Origin: Bifidobacterium bohemicum DSM 22767
GTDB taxonomy: Bacteria > Actinomycetota > Actinomycetes > Actinomycetales > Bifidobacteriaceae
Length of the DNA stretch: 64,000 nt
Direction of reading: 5' to 3'
Assembly: GCF_000741525.1 (NCBI RefSeq)
Contig: NZ_JGYP01000002.1
Location: forward strand, 124,001 to 188,000
Part shown: positions 8,023 through 17,049 of the stretch, piece after piece
Numbering within the stretch: the stretch's first letter is position 1
How the letters are laid out: each line of letters begins with the position of its first letter
Made by a program: the position numbers and the translations under genes
Notes under the pieces: model-generated
Seen by the model: the letters and a program-made list of their open reading frames with translations, nothing else
What the model was told of the DNA's origin: nothing
The model's database searches: none

Positions 8023-9786
8023 TCACTCCCGGAACGCGCTGGTGATGGGAAGGCGGCGGTCGCGACCGAACGCCAAAGCGGTCACCTTGGGACCCAGCGG
8101 ATACTGGCGACGCTTCCATTCGGCCCGATCCACCAGACGCATCACCGTGTCAACTGTCTTCTCGTCAAAGCCGTCACGCAGCAAATCGGCCCGACCGTGC
8201 GCCTTTTCGATATACGCCTCCAGCACCTTGTCGAGCAGAGCGTATTCAGGCAGAGAATCCGAATCCTTCTGACCGGGCCGCAACTCGGCGCTCGGAGCCT
8301 TTTCGATGCTGGCGACCGGGATCATAACCCCAGCCTTGAGCGGCACGCCCGTCGACCCGTTCTCGTTGCCGACGATTTGAAGACCTCCGATGCCGACCCC
8401 GGCGGCAGCCGCGCGGTTACGCCAGCGGGAAAGCTCCCAAACGCGGGTTTTCAGCAGATCCTTGATCGGGGCGTACCCGCCGACCGCATCCCCGTAAATC
8501 GTCGAATAGCCGCAGGCCAGCTCGGACTTGTTGCCGGTGGCCAGCGCCAGAAGATTCTTCAAATTGGAATAGGCCATCACGATCACGCCGCGAATGCGGG
8601 CCTGAAGGTTTTCGGCCGCCACCCCGTCAAGTTTGAGCCGGGTCTGGAAGGCCTTGAACAACGGTTCAATGGGCTGGATATCATAGTGGGCGCCGATATT
8701 TCTTGCCAAATCGGCGGCGTCGTCCTTTGACCCGTCGGACGAGTACATGCTCGGCATAGACACGCCGTACACGTTTGCACCGCCGACCGCATCCGCCGCC
8801 ATCGCCGCGACCAGGGCCGAGTCGATACCGCCCGAAAGCCCCAGTACCACTCCGGTGAAACGGTTCTTGGCCATATAGTCCTTCAGTCCCAGCACGCAGG
8901 CGGTGTAGATCTCCTCGTCCGGGTCGCGAAGCGGCGCGACCGTGCCCACTGGTTGACGGGTGGATGACGAATCGAAATCGAAGTAGCTCAGGTCCTCCAT
9001 GAACATCGGAGAACGCTCGATGAGGGTGCCATCACGATCCACGACGAAACTGCCGCCGTCGAAAACGAGGTCGTCCTGCCCGCCGACTTGATTGAGGTAG
9101 ATCAATGGGGCATTGACCTCTTTGGCTCGACGCCGAGCCAATTCAAAGCGCGTATGGGTCTTGCCTTCCTCATACGGCGAACCGTTGATGGTCAGCAGCA
9201 CGTCGATGCCACGGTCGGCCAGCCGAGCCACCGGGCCTCCATCCTGCCAGATGTCCTCGCAGATCGCCACTCCGATTTTCACACCCTCGATGTCCAACAC
9301 CGCGCTGTGGTCGCCGGCCGCGAAGATGCGGAACTCGTCGAATACGCCATAGTTGGGCAGAAAATGCTTGTCGTAATCAGCAACGACTTTGCCGTCGTGC
9401 AGCACTACGAGGCGATTGGTGGGCTTATCGGAATCCCCCGAGCCGCCAACGACGCCAAGACGCTCAACGGCATCTGCTTGTTCGGCCCCATTCCCGCCGC
9501 CATTGACGCTTCCGACGGTACCGACGATCACATATAATCCACCCAGGCCTTCACTATCGAGGGTCTGCGCAAGTTGTTCGGCCTTGTCGGCCGCGGCCTT
9601 GCGGAAGGTGGCACGGAACGCCAGGTCCTCAATCGGGTAACCGGTCAGCGTCATCTCAGGAAAAACAACCACCTGCGAATGCCGCTGTGCCGCAACACGC
9701 GCGAATTCCAGTACGCTTGAGGCGTTTTTCGCGAGGTCCCCCACGCAAGTGTCGATCTGAGCCAAGGCAAAACGAATTCGAGTCAT
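8023..9786 (-). CDS. nadE: Glutamine-dependent NAD+ synthetase
   Basis: Final step of NAD biosynthesis: ATP-dependent amidation of nicotinic acid adenine dinucleotide with glutamine as nitrogen donor. The N-terminal nitrilase-type glutaminase has the triad E44 (FPEMTLTGYP), K140 (YDKHFLPNYG) and C176 (VAICEDIWQ). The C-terminal synthetase has the PP-loop LSGGIDSAL near residue 320 and the YAPIKDLLKT region. Length is 587 residues, typical of the two-domain bacterial form. The ATG lacks a convincing Shine–Dalgarno but has TAGAAT six bases before it, suggesting a leaderless transcript. It is divergent from the cyclophilin gene. Confidence 0.96.
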   Translation of the reverse strand: MTRIRFALAQIDTCVGDLAKNASSVLEFARVAAQRHSQVVVFPEMTLTGYPIEDLAFRATFRKAAADKAEQLAQTLDSEGLGGLYVIVGTVGSVNGGGNGAEQADAVERLGVVGGSGDSDKPTNRLVVLHDGKVVADYDKHFLPNYGVFDEFRIFAAGDHSAVLDIEGVKIGVAICEDIWQDGGPVARLADRGIDVLLTINGSPYEEGKTHTRFELARRRAKEVNAPLIYLNQVGGQDDLVFDGGSFVVDRDGTLIERSPMFMEDLSYFDFDSSSTRQPVGTVAPLRDPDEEIYTACVLGLKDYMAKNRFTGVVLGLSGGIDSALVAAMAADAVGGANVYGVSMPSMYSSDGSKDDAADLARNIGAHYDIQPIEPLFKAFQTRLKLDGVAAENLQARIRGVIVMAYSNLKNLLALATGNKSELACGYSTIYGDAVGGYAPIKDLLKTRVWELSRWRNRAAAAGVGIGGLQIVGNENGSTGVPLKAGVMIPVASIEKAPSAELRPGQKDSDSLPEYALLDKVLEAYIEKAHGRADLLRDGFDEKTVDTVMRLVDRAEWKRRQYPLGPKVTALAFGRDRRLPITSAFRE

Positions 9787-10236
9787 GGCTCCATTCTACC
9801 CCGACCTCATTTACCCGGTTGTCCGCATATTCGGCGACGGCCACACCCCGAGTACAGGTCAGTCATTGAACCACTCGCGCCGCCACGATGTCGGCATTGG
9901 TGAGCCATATCACCACACATCTTTCTCACTGATGGCTGAACCCTTGTTGCGTTCCATCTGCACCAACCGCAACCACCTACGAGCCAGACGCAATATCCCT
10001 CGCCCAAACACCGTTTCAGGCGTACAACCCGCATTTCACAATGAACAAAACCGCAATAAGTCGAGCCCAAAGATCGGTTTGGATGCATACCGCCGCCCTT
10101 GGTGCGAGCGGAACCCGACACTGTATGGGCAAACCCCTAATTAACGCTTGCCGCCACCACCGACAACCAACGCACTTGCAACCGGCACCAACAAGTGGGC
10201 GCATAACCGTCCCACGCGCATGGAACACTGGTATCC
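9787..10236. other. Divergent intergenic region nadE / cyclophilin
   Basis: About 450 bases between two divergent genes with no plausible coding frame. The nadE -10 lies at its left end. I saw no terminator or repeat, and the cyclophilin ATG has no clear ribosome-binding site. Confidence 0.6.
9793..9798 (-). promoter_or_regulatory. -10 element for leaderless nadE mRNA
   Basis: TAGAAT is followed by GGAGCC and then the nadE ATG, so transcription would start at or within a base or two of the start codon. The same GGAGCC-ATG arrangement occurs before the gene starting at 16872. Confidence 0.5.
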
Positions 10237-10773
10237 ATGACTACTATCATCATGCACACCTCGGAAGGTGACATCAAACTCAACCTGTTCGACGACAAGG
10301 CCCCCAAAACCGTAAGGAACTTCGTCGACCTCGCCACCGGCGCCAAGGAATGGACCGATCCGACCACCGGCCAGACTTCAAACAACCCGTTCTACGACGG
10401 CCTGACCTTCCACCGGATCATCAAGGACTTCATGATTCAGGGCGGATGCCCGCTGGGCAATGGCACAGGCGGCCCCGGCTACGAGTTCGACGACGAAATC
10501 GTCGACGGTCTGACGTTCGACGAGCCCTACAAGCTCGCCATGGCCAACGCAGGTCTGCGTCGCGGCCAGGACGGAAAGATCCACGGCACCAACGGCTCAC
10601 AGTTCTTCATCACCACTGTGCCCACTCCGTGGCTCAACGGCCACCACACGATTTTCGGTGAGGTCGCAGACGATGAAAGCCGCGCGGTGGTGGACAAGCT
10701 CGAGGCTCTGCCGACGGGCGCGCAGGACATGCCACTGGAACCGGCCGGCATCATCTCGGTTGAGGTTCAGTGA
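10237..10773 (+). CDS. Peptidyl-prolyl cis-trans isomerase, cyclophilin type
   Basis: Cyclophilin that accelerates proline isomerisation during folding. At 178 residues it is a single cyclophilin domain with no signal peptide, so it is cytoplasmic. Family signatures are [15 protein letters not shown] with the catalytic Arg, [11 protein letters not shown], and [12 protein letters not shown]. The acidic N-terminal strand ([19 protein letters not shown]) is typical of actinobacterial PpiA-type proteins. It stands alone on the plus strand and ends in a strong hairpin terminator. Confidence 0.95.
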   Translation: MTTIIMHTSEGDIKLNLFDDKAPKTVRNFVDLATGAKEWTDPTTGQTSNNPFYDGLTFHRIIKDFMIQGGCPLGNGTGGPGYEFDDEIVDGLTFDEPYKLAMANAGLRRGQDGKIHGTNGSQFFITTVPTPWLNGHHTIFGEVADDESRAVVDKLEALPTGAQDMPLEPAGIISVEVQ

Positions 10774-10800
10774 ACTTCACCTTGCTCGACAGGTTTCAGC

Positions 10801-10840
10801 AAGCCCCCTTGATGCACTAATGCGCGCCAAGGGGGCTTTC
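10801..10840 (+). terminator. Rho-independent terminator of the cyclophilin gene
   Basis: AAGCCCCCTTG (10801–10811) pairs perfectly with CAAGGGGGCTT (10828–10838), and a short T-stretch follows. It lies 28 bases after the stop codon. Confidence 0.8.
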
Positions 10841-11015
10841 CCATGGACGCGTACGTACGGGTCGTGGATACAAAGGGAGAATTCATCCCTAGGAGTCGGC
10901 ACCGTTCCCATGAAACTCGACGGATATGCTCAGTTCGATGCGCCCATCCACAAGGCATGTAGCACGAACGATGCGGATCGCGATGCACACCCCTCCGACC
11001 GGCGAAAGTCCCGCG

Positions 11016-13352
11016 CTACATTTTGCGCATGTGAGGCATGGACGAATCCTTGGCACCGGTGATGCGGTAGACATCGAAGACACCATCAATCTTTCGTACG
11101 GCGGAAAGCAACGTGTTCATATGCTGCGGATCGGCCATCTCGAACGAGAACTGACTGATGGCCACTCGATCAGAACCCGTTGACACGGAGGCACTGATGA
11201 TATTGACGCCGTGATCGGAAAGCTCACGTGTCACGTCGGACAAGAGGTGCGGCCGATCCAGCGCCTCGATCTGAATCTTGACCATGAACAGGCCCTTGGC
11301 GCTGGTCCACTCGACAGGCACCACACGTTCAGGCTGATGCTTCTCGAGGTTGAGCATGTTCTGGCAGTCCGCACGGTGGACCGACACACCATCGTTACGG
11401 GTGATGAAGCCTTCGATCTTGTCGCCGGGCACCGGGGTGCAGCATCGTGCAAGCTTGACCCATACGTCATCCACGCCCTTGACCGAAACGCCGAGTTTAC
11501 TGGCTTTGGGCTGGCGCTCCACCCGTTTGAGCGGCAGTGCCTCCTGCTCGACCTCCTCCTCCACCTCGTCCGTGCCCGCATCTTTGACCAAGCGTGCGAT
11601 GACGTTCTGAGTCGAGATCTGGCCGTCCCCGATCGCGGCGAAAACAGTGTCGACATCGTTGTAGTTGAGTTCATCGGCAATGCCGACCATCGCCTGCGGA
11701 GTCAACAGGGATGAGACGGGAAGGCTGCGCTTGCGCATAGCACGGGTCAACTCGTCGCGACCCTCATCAATGGCCTCGCTACGCCGTTCCTTGCTGAACC
11801 ATTGACGAATCTTGTTGCGGGCCTTCGGGCTCTTGACAAAACTCAGCCAGTCTCGCGAGGGGCCGGCGGTCTCCGACTTTGAGGTGAGGATCTCGACCGT
11901 GTCACCGCTTTCGAGCACCGTATCGAGCGGCACCAAACGTCCGTTGACTCGGGCACCCATCGTACGATGGCCGACTTCGGTGTGGACGGCGTAGGCGAAG
12001 TCGACCGGGGTGGCCTTAGCCGGCAGTGAGACGATTTTGCCTTTCGGAGTGAAGACATAAACTTCCGCTCCGCCAAGGTCCTCCTTCAACGAACCGAGAA
12101 ACTCGTCCGAATCCGGGGTTTCACTGGACCAGTCGGCCAACTGCTGAATCCACTTCAGGTTGTCCTCTTCGGCGAGTTCCTGATTATCGGACTTCCCGGC
12201 TTCCGTCTCTCGTTTTCTGTCGTCCCTGTCGGGAGCGCTCAACTTACGCCCGGCCTGCCCGTTTTCCTTGTATTTCCAATGTGCGGCTATACCGAACTCA
12301 CTGCGCCGGTGCATGTCCCATGTGCGGATCTGAATCTCGACCGGCTTGCCACCGGGCCCCACGACTGTGGTATGCAGACTCTGATACATGTTCATCTTCG
12401 GCATGGCGATATAGTCCTTGAACCTGCCGGGTATAGGGCTCCAACGGGCATGGACGGCGCCAAGGGCGGCGTAGCAATCCTGAATCGTGTCGACGATTAT
12501 ACGCACGCCCACCAGGTCATAGATATTCGAAAAATCATGACCGCGTACAATCATTTTCTGGTAAATCGAAAAATAGTCCTTCGGACGGCCGGTGACGGTG
12601 GCATTGACGTGCTGTGCAGCCAGATCCTGTTTGATTTCCTCAAGGATCTGCTTCAAGTAGACATCGCGCTGTCCGGCACGACGGTTCACCAGAACCACGA
12701 TCTCGTTATAGATTTTAGGATACAGAACCTTGAAGCTCAGCTCCTCAAGCTCCGTCTTGATGGCGTTCATGCCGAGCCTATTGGCCAACGGAGCATACAC
12801 ATCGAGCGTCTCACGGGCTTTTTTCTGGGCATTGGACGGTTTGACGTAACGCCACGTTCGGGCATTGTGCACACGGTCGGCCAGTTTGACGACCAGCACG
12901 CGCACATCCCGGCTCATGGCCACGACCATCTTGCGGATCGTCTCGGCCTGCGCCGAATCACCGACCTCCATATTGGTCAGTTTGGTGACCCCGTCAACCA
13001 GGCCGGCCACCGTATCGCCAAACTCCTCACGACACTGGTCGAGCGTATAGTCCGTGTCTTCCACCGTATCATGCAACAGCCCCGCAGCCACCACGACAGG
13101 CCCCATACCCAGATCAGCGAGGATCTGCGCGACGGCAAGAGGGTGGATAATGTATGGTTCGCCAGAACGACGGCGTTGTGCGTGATGCTGCCATACGGCG
13201 CGGCGATATGCGTGTTCGAGGATATCGAAGTCCGCATCCGGATGGTGCGACCGACACGCCATAACGATGGGCGCCAAAGGGTCGAGGCAATCCACGCTGA
13301 TCTCTCCGCCTAGGATTCGGGACGACAACGCCTCGGATTCGCTCTGAGCCAA
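11016..13352 (-). CDS. rel: Bifunctional (p)ppGpp synthetase/hydrolase Rel
   Basis: Long RSH protein controlling the stringent response. The hydrolase HD domain has HDTVED at residues 94–99 and an upstream IIHP. The synthetase domain contains the RFKD motif at about residue 310, the form associated with bifunctional enzymes rather than synthetase-only RelA. A TGS domain (VYVFTPKGKIVSLP), a conserved Cys/His region (RCCTPVPGD) and a C-terminal ACT domain follow. The length is 778 residues. The start is TTG at 13352, with AAGGGG about 8 bases upstream. It follows dut and the DUF4193 gene on the same strand, as is common in actinobacteria. A second, short synthetase lies at 52323–53111. Confidence 0.96.
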   Translation of the reverse strand: MAQSESEALSSRILGGEISVDCLDPLAPIVMACRSHHPDADFDILEHAYRRAVWQHHAQRRRSGEPYIIHPLAVAQILADLGMGPVVVAAGLLHDTVEDTDYTLDQCREEFGDTVAGLVDGVTKLTNMEVGDSAQAETIRKMVVAMSRDVRVLVVKLADRVHNARTWRYVKPSNAQKKARETLDVYAPLANRLGMNAIKTELEELSFKVLYPKIYNEIVVLVNRRAGQRDVYLKQILEEIKQDLAAQHVNATVTGRPKDYFSIYQKMIVRGHDFSNIYDLVGVRIIVDTIQDCYAALGAVHARWSPIPGRFKDYIAMPKMNMYQSLHTTVVGPGGKPVEIQIRTWDMHRRSEFGIAAHWKYKENGQAGRKLSAPDRDDRKRETEAGKSDNQELAEEDNLKWIQQLADWSSETPDSDEFLGSLKEDLGGAEVYVFTPKGKIVSLPAKATPVDFAYAVHTEVGHRTMGARVNGRLVPLDTVLESGDTVEILTSKSETAGPSRDWLSFVKSPKARNKIRQWFSKERRSEAIDEGRDELTRAMRKRSLPVSSLLTPQAMVGIADELNYNDVDTVFAAIGDGQISTQNVIARLVKDAGTDEVEEEVEQEALPLKRVERQPKASKLGVSVKGVDDVWVKLARCCTPVPGDKIEGFITRNDGVSVHRADCQNMLNLEKHQPERVVPVEWTSAKGLFMVKIQIEALDRPHLLSDVTRELSDHGVNIISASVSTGSDRVAISQFSFEMADPQHMNTLLSAVRKIDGVFDVYRITGAKDSSMPHMRKM

Positions 13353-13447
13353 ATCGACACCCCTTTTCAGTCTCTCGTCTCACCATACAAAACGGCATTC
13401 ACGACACATGGCCGTCACCCCGGCACACGGACACGGTACGCGACATT

Positions 13448-13930
13448 CTACCGCGCACCGGACACTCCCGTCGAACCGAAGCCACGTTCCGAACGATCCG
13501 AACCGGGAAGAACCTGTGCCGGCACGAATCTGGCCTCAACATAACGCTGGATGACCAATTGCGCGATGCGATCCCCGGTGTGGAAGACGGCGGTACGTCG
13601 CGGATCGAGGTTAATCAACGGCACCTTGATCTCACCTCGATACCCGGCATCAATGGTACCCGGACCGTTAAGGACGGTGACACCCTGCTTGACGGCGAGC
13701 CCGGATCGCGGGTGCACAAGCCCCACATAGCCATTAGGAAGCGCGATACGCACCCCCGTAGGAACCAAAGCCCGCTCGAAAGGCTTCAGGCTGAACTCGA
13801 TCGTGGTCATCAGATCAGCGCCAGCGTCCCCCGCATGGGAATACGTAGGCACCTTGATCCCCTGACCCTCGACCGCAGCGATAAGAACCTCGATGTTCTC
13901 CGGTTCGTCATAACGCTCGTCGTATGCCAT
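13448..13930 (-). CDS. dut: Deoxyuridine 5'-triphosphate nucleotidohydrolase
   Basis: dUTPase: hydrolyses dUTP to dUMP and pyrophosphate, keeping uracil out of DNA and feeding dTMP synthesis. All five family motifs are visible, including AGDAGADL, HPRSGLAVK, GTIDAGYRGEIKV and the C-terminal RGFGSTG. It is 160 residues. The ATG at 13930 is chosen because MAYDERYDEPENIEV follows it and because it overlaps the upstream gene's stop in TGATG, giving translational coupling. A longer in-frame extension exists but lies inside the upstream gene. Confidence 0.95.
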   Translation of the reverse strand: MAYDERYDEPENIEVLIAAVEGQGIKVPTYSHAGDAGADLMTTIEFSLKPFERALVPTGVRIALPNGYVGLVHPRSGLAVKQGVTVLNGPGTIDAGYRGEIKVPLINLDPRRTAVFHTGDRIAQLVIQRYVEARFVPAQVLPGSDRSERGFGSTGVSGAR

Positions 13931-14223
13931 CAGGCGGCACACTCCCTGCACACCGGGCCGTCGGGGCCCATGTGATCGAGCTGGCTGCGATGCTTGACCA
14001 GGAAGCATTCCGAACAGATGAACTCATCACCTTGCATCGGAATGACCGTGACCGACGAATCCTCGTTGCTCAAATCCGCGCCGGGCAGCTCATAGTCCTC
14101 CGCGATGGCGTTTTCGTCGTCGTCCTCCATTTCGGACTCCGCAGTCCTGCTGGACTTACCAAGCTCCTGCAACGATTCCTCGTCTTCATCCTTATTGCGT
14201 GGTGAATCATAATCCTGAGCCAT
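13930..14223 (-). CDS. DUF4193 family zinc-ribbon-like protein
   Basis: A 97-residue actinobacterial protein of unknown function. The N-terminal two thirds is strongly acidic (EMEDDDENAIAEDYE). The C-terminus carries two CxxC pairs (CSEC and CREC) separated by HRSQLDHMGPDGPV, which suggests zinc binding. Its stop overlaps the dut start by one base, so the two are co-translated. A GAGGAAGGA sequence precedes the ATG. DUF4193 proteins often sit beside dut in actinobacteria, but no reaction is established. Confidence 0.85.
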   Translation of the reverse strand: MAQDYDSPRNKDEDEESLQELGKSSRTAESEMEDDDENAIAEDYELPGADLSNEDSSVTVIPMQGDEFICSECFLVKHRSQLDHMGPDGPVCRECAA

Positions 14224-14379
14224 CCATCTTCCTTCCTCAACATACCGAAGTCACGGAAAGGAACCGTAACCTCCATACCATACAAACAGTTTTACGGGCA
14301 TAAAGAATACACGATTTGTTCCACAGGTAAAACACGACACAGGGACACCTTGGAATAAACTTATTCTTCAGGCAAACAA

Positions 14380-15540
14380 ATGGTTAAGGAAAGTGGTGTT
14401 CGCATGCCGTTACATTCACTTGAGCAGGCGCAGTTCGACCACGTCGACGAGCACGGCGATCTCGTATTCTCCACCAACGGTCGTGACTTCATCGTCAAGG
14501 TGGATGACGAGCTTGAGCGAGCTCTGCTCGAAGCACGGCAGATACGTAGCGAAGCGGGGCTGAACTCGACGTCCAATACACCACAAACCCTGCCGATATC
14601 AAGCATTCAGGCGCTGATTCGTGCCGGAGTGGAGCCACATGCAGTCGCCGAAAAATATGGGCTGAGCGATGCCTTGGTCCGAAGGTTTTCAACTCCCGTG
14701 CAGACCGAGAAGCAATACGCGATCGAACAGTTCCTTATGGTCGCGGCCCCCAAGGAAAGCCGAGCACACTCGCTTGAGGACCTCATCAAGGATATGCTGT
14801 CCAAAGCCCGCATCAGCTTCGAAACAGTAACCTGGAGCGCGACACGCCGAGGACGCGACCCATGGACCATCACCGCCTCATTCGACACCGCCCGACATCG
14901 CGTTTGCGCCGAATGGTCATGGAACATGCATGACAATACCGTGGAAAGTCTGAACAAGGCGGCCCAGATTTTATTGAACGAAGCGCACCCGAATACCCGG
15001 ACCCTGAAGAACGGTTCGGAGTTGCTGGACTCCAACGTAGCCACGCGGGACGAATTCGAACCAACGACGCCTGCGGCGCCGGATCGACTTCCAGCCGACA
15101 CTCGCCATTCTTCGCGAACCACGGACAGGGACGGCACAGAACGAAACGATTCTCCGGACCCCGACACGCCGACCGGCCCAGACACAGGGACCCAAGGCAG
15201 GTCCAATCCCCCGATTCCGGCTTATCAAAGCATGACCGGGCGGTTCGATGGGCGCGACCTCCCGCAAAAGAACCAGGACGCACCCTCAACCACATCCGAG
15301 ATTCCGATAGACGTGTTATCGTCCCTGCCGTTGCCCGGCCATCTGAACCCCAACGACCGGCCTTCATCCGATGGCACCCGGGATGAAGATGGGCTCGACG
15401 GCAGTGTTTCCGAGCCGAAGCCGGTCACGCAGAAGCAATCCAGCAGCGGCAACGACGACGGACCCGCCGGCAAAAAGACCACAAAGCACAAGTCCAAACG
15501 CTCGGCGGTGCCCAGCTGGGATGAAATACTGTTCGGTTAG
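14380..15540 (+). CDS. sepH: Septation protein SepH (DUF3071 family)
   Basis: Homologue of the actinobacterial FtsZ regulator SepH. The conserved N-terminal half (about residues 9–190) contains LHSLEQAQFDHVDEHGDLVF. A helix-turn-helix-like segment follows around 85–112 (GVEPHAVAEKYGLSDALVRRF), then EQFLMVAAPKESRAHSLEDLI. The C-terminal half is a disordered Pro/Asp/Thr linker ending in a basic patch and VPSWDEILFG, a likely interaction tail. The length is 386 residues. The start may instead be the ATG at 14404, since AAGGA lies before it with long spacing. A GAATAA–TTATTC palindrome at 14353–14366 lies just upstream. Confidence 0.85.
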   Translation: MVKESGVRMPLHSLEQAQFDHVDEHGDLVFSTNGRDFIVKVDDELERALLEARQIRSEAGLNSTSNTPQTLPISSIQALIRAGVEPHAVAEKYGLSDALVRRFSTPVQTEKQYAIEQFLMVAAPKESRAHSLEDLIKDMLSKARISFETVTWSATRRGRDPWTITASFDTARHRVCAEWSWNMHDNTVESLNKAAQILLNEAHPNTRTLKNGSELLDSNVATRDEFEPTTPAAPDRLPADTRHSSRTTDRDGTERNDSPDPDTPTGPDTGTQGRSNPPIPAYQSMTGRFDGRDLPQKNQDAPSTTSEIPIDVLSSLPLPGHLNPNDRPSSDGTRDEDGLDGSVSEPKPVTQKQSSSGNDDGPAGKKTTKHKSKRSAVPSWDEILFG

Positions 15541-15675
15541 CATGACGAGGATCAGCGCCGGCATAATGTGGCCATCAATGACGAACACCCGGGTCGACCT
15601 GCATGCGAATCGAAGCATCCATCGTTAGCGCACGGCGCCCATGGAATGCGTCGAACCAATAACAACGGCATTGGC

Positions 15676-16872
15676 TCACGCCACATCAATCAAACATGGA
15701 ATTTCTCTCTCCAAACGCGTCAGCGAACCATGCATGCCCGGCAAGGACATGGATTCCTCGCTTTGAATACGCGAGTCCACAATGAATCCCAAACCGGCAG
15801 CGCACACCACCACGTCACCGATCAACGGCTCGACACGATTCTCGACTTGCCCGTAGAACCCACGCTCGATGGCCTCATACCGCGTGAGCACGAGCGCACG
15901 CTCCCCAAGCCTATCGCGCCAACGGGCGGCCAGTTGGTCGGCCTGCGTTCCCCGCTGCGCGTACAGCATCACGATGCGAGGCTCACCGCCCACCAATGCG
16001 ACTCCATCGGCGAGCGCCGGATCACGGGCGATGTCAATGCGCTCCGAAGAATTTGGGGCGACCATGCCGTGATCCGCAGTGATTACGAGCAAAGTCCCTG
16101 AAGGCAGCGAGCGATGCAAGGCCTTCAGCTGAGCATCCGCGTTTTCCAGAGCCATCGCCCACTGATCGCTGGCCGGACCGAAACGATGCCCGGCTTTGTC
16201 GACATCCTCGATATAGTAATACGTTATCCCCGGAGTCCTCGCGGCCTGACACGCCGCCTCGACACGCCGTTCGACACGAAGGGAACCCCGGTACTCCCCA
16301 CCACGCAGCGCGGCCCGGGTCAAGGAGGAATGAGCGAACTTCGGCAGGCCCACCGACGTGACACGCACGCCGTCATCGATCAACCGTTCGAAAATCGTCT
16401 GTTGACACTGCAGCCGGGCCGGATCGGGAGCTCCGGCGAACGAAATGAGCTGGCCTATGCCACCGGTGGCCTCATTGAGCTGGGTGAATCCCACCATACC
16501 GGTCATTCCGGGACAGGTACCCGTGCCGAACGTGCCCAGAACAATGGGGGTCGTGCTGGGCACCGTAGTGACGATGGGCTCATCATTGCCCTGACGTTCC
16601 ATCAGTTTGCGCAAATAAGGCGCATGCCCGACCCGTAGCACCAGGTTCCAAAACCCAAGACCATCAACCAAAGCCACCACGACGGAGTCGACACGCGGCA
16701 GCCCCAACGCCGAGCGGTCCGCCTCCGGATCAGGATGCATCACAGTGGGCAGGCAATGTCCTATGGCCGCACTCAACGCCGGAAGCAAAGCGGAGATATG
16801 ACGTGAGGCACCATACGAATCGACTGCACGAAAACGAAGCAAATCCTGTACGGAAGGGATATCTAAGGTCAT
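15676..16872 (-). CDS. Alkaline phosphatase superfamily phosphodiesterase
   Basis: Predicted cytoplasmic metal-dependent hydrolase of the type I phosphodiesterase/nucleotide pyrophosphatase group. It has the metal-binding Asp in VVALVDGLGFWNL, a nucleophile Thr in the TVPSTTPIVLGTFGTG region, the DVDKAGHRFGP segment and ITADHGM. It is 398 residues, with no signal peptide or membrane segment. The substrate is unknown. It converges on sepH and diverges from parC. The ATG is preceded by AAGAAT–GGAGCC, so the message may be leaderless. Confidence 0.85.
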   Translation of the reverse strand: MTLDIPSVQDLLRFRAVDSYGASRHISALLPALSAAIGHCLPTVMHPDPEADRSALGLPRVDSVVVALVDGLGFWNLVLRVGHAPYLRKLMERQGNDEPIVTTVPSTTPIVLGTFGTGTCPGMTGMVGFTQLNEATGGIGQLISFAGAPDPARLQCQQTIFERLIDDGVRVTSVGLPKFAHSSLTRAALRGGEYRGSLRVERRVEAACQAARTPGITYYYIEDVDKAGHRFGPASDQWAMALENADAQLKALHRSLPSGTLLVITADHGMVAPNSSERIDIARDPALADGVALVGGEPRIVMLYAQRGTQADQLAARWRDRLGERALVLTRYEAIERGFYGQVENRVEPLIGDVVVCAAGLGFIVDSRIQSEESMSLPGMHGSLTRLEREIPCLIDVA

Positions 16873-16878
16873 GGCTCC

Positions 16879-16884
16879 ATTCTT
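16879..16884 (-). promoter_or_regulatory. -10-like element for leaderless phosphodiesterase mRNA
   Basis: AAGAAT followed by GGAGCC and the ATG at 16872 has the same spacing and flank as the nadE promoter at 9793–9798. Confidence 0.4.
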
Positions 16885-17049
16885 TCACCGGGCGTCGGCA
16901 ACCGCCGATGCCGGCGATGTTTCCTCCAGGAACGCACTCCGACCGCTATATGGATAACGGCGTCATCCCAACGTCCACGTCCGAAACGACAGGACGGAGT
17001 ATGATAGAATCTGATTTTCGTCGTTTTCCTTCAAGGAGTTCACAACAGC

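Noticed and set aside
13931-14008. 26-residue N-terminal extension of dut
   Set aside because: It lies inside the DUF4193 gene in another frame, and the TGATG overlap start fits the dUTPase N-terminus.
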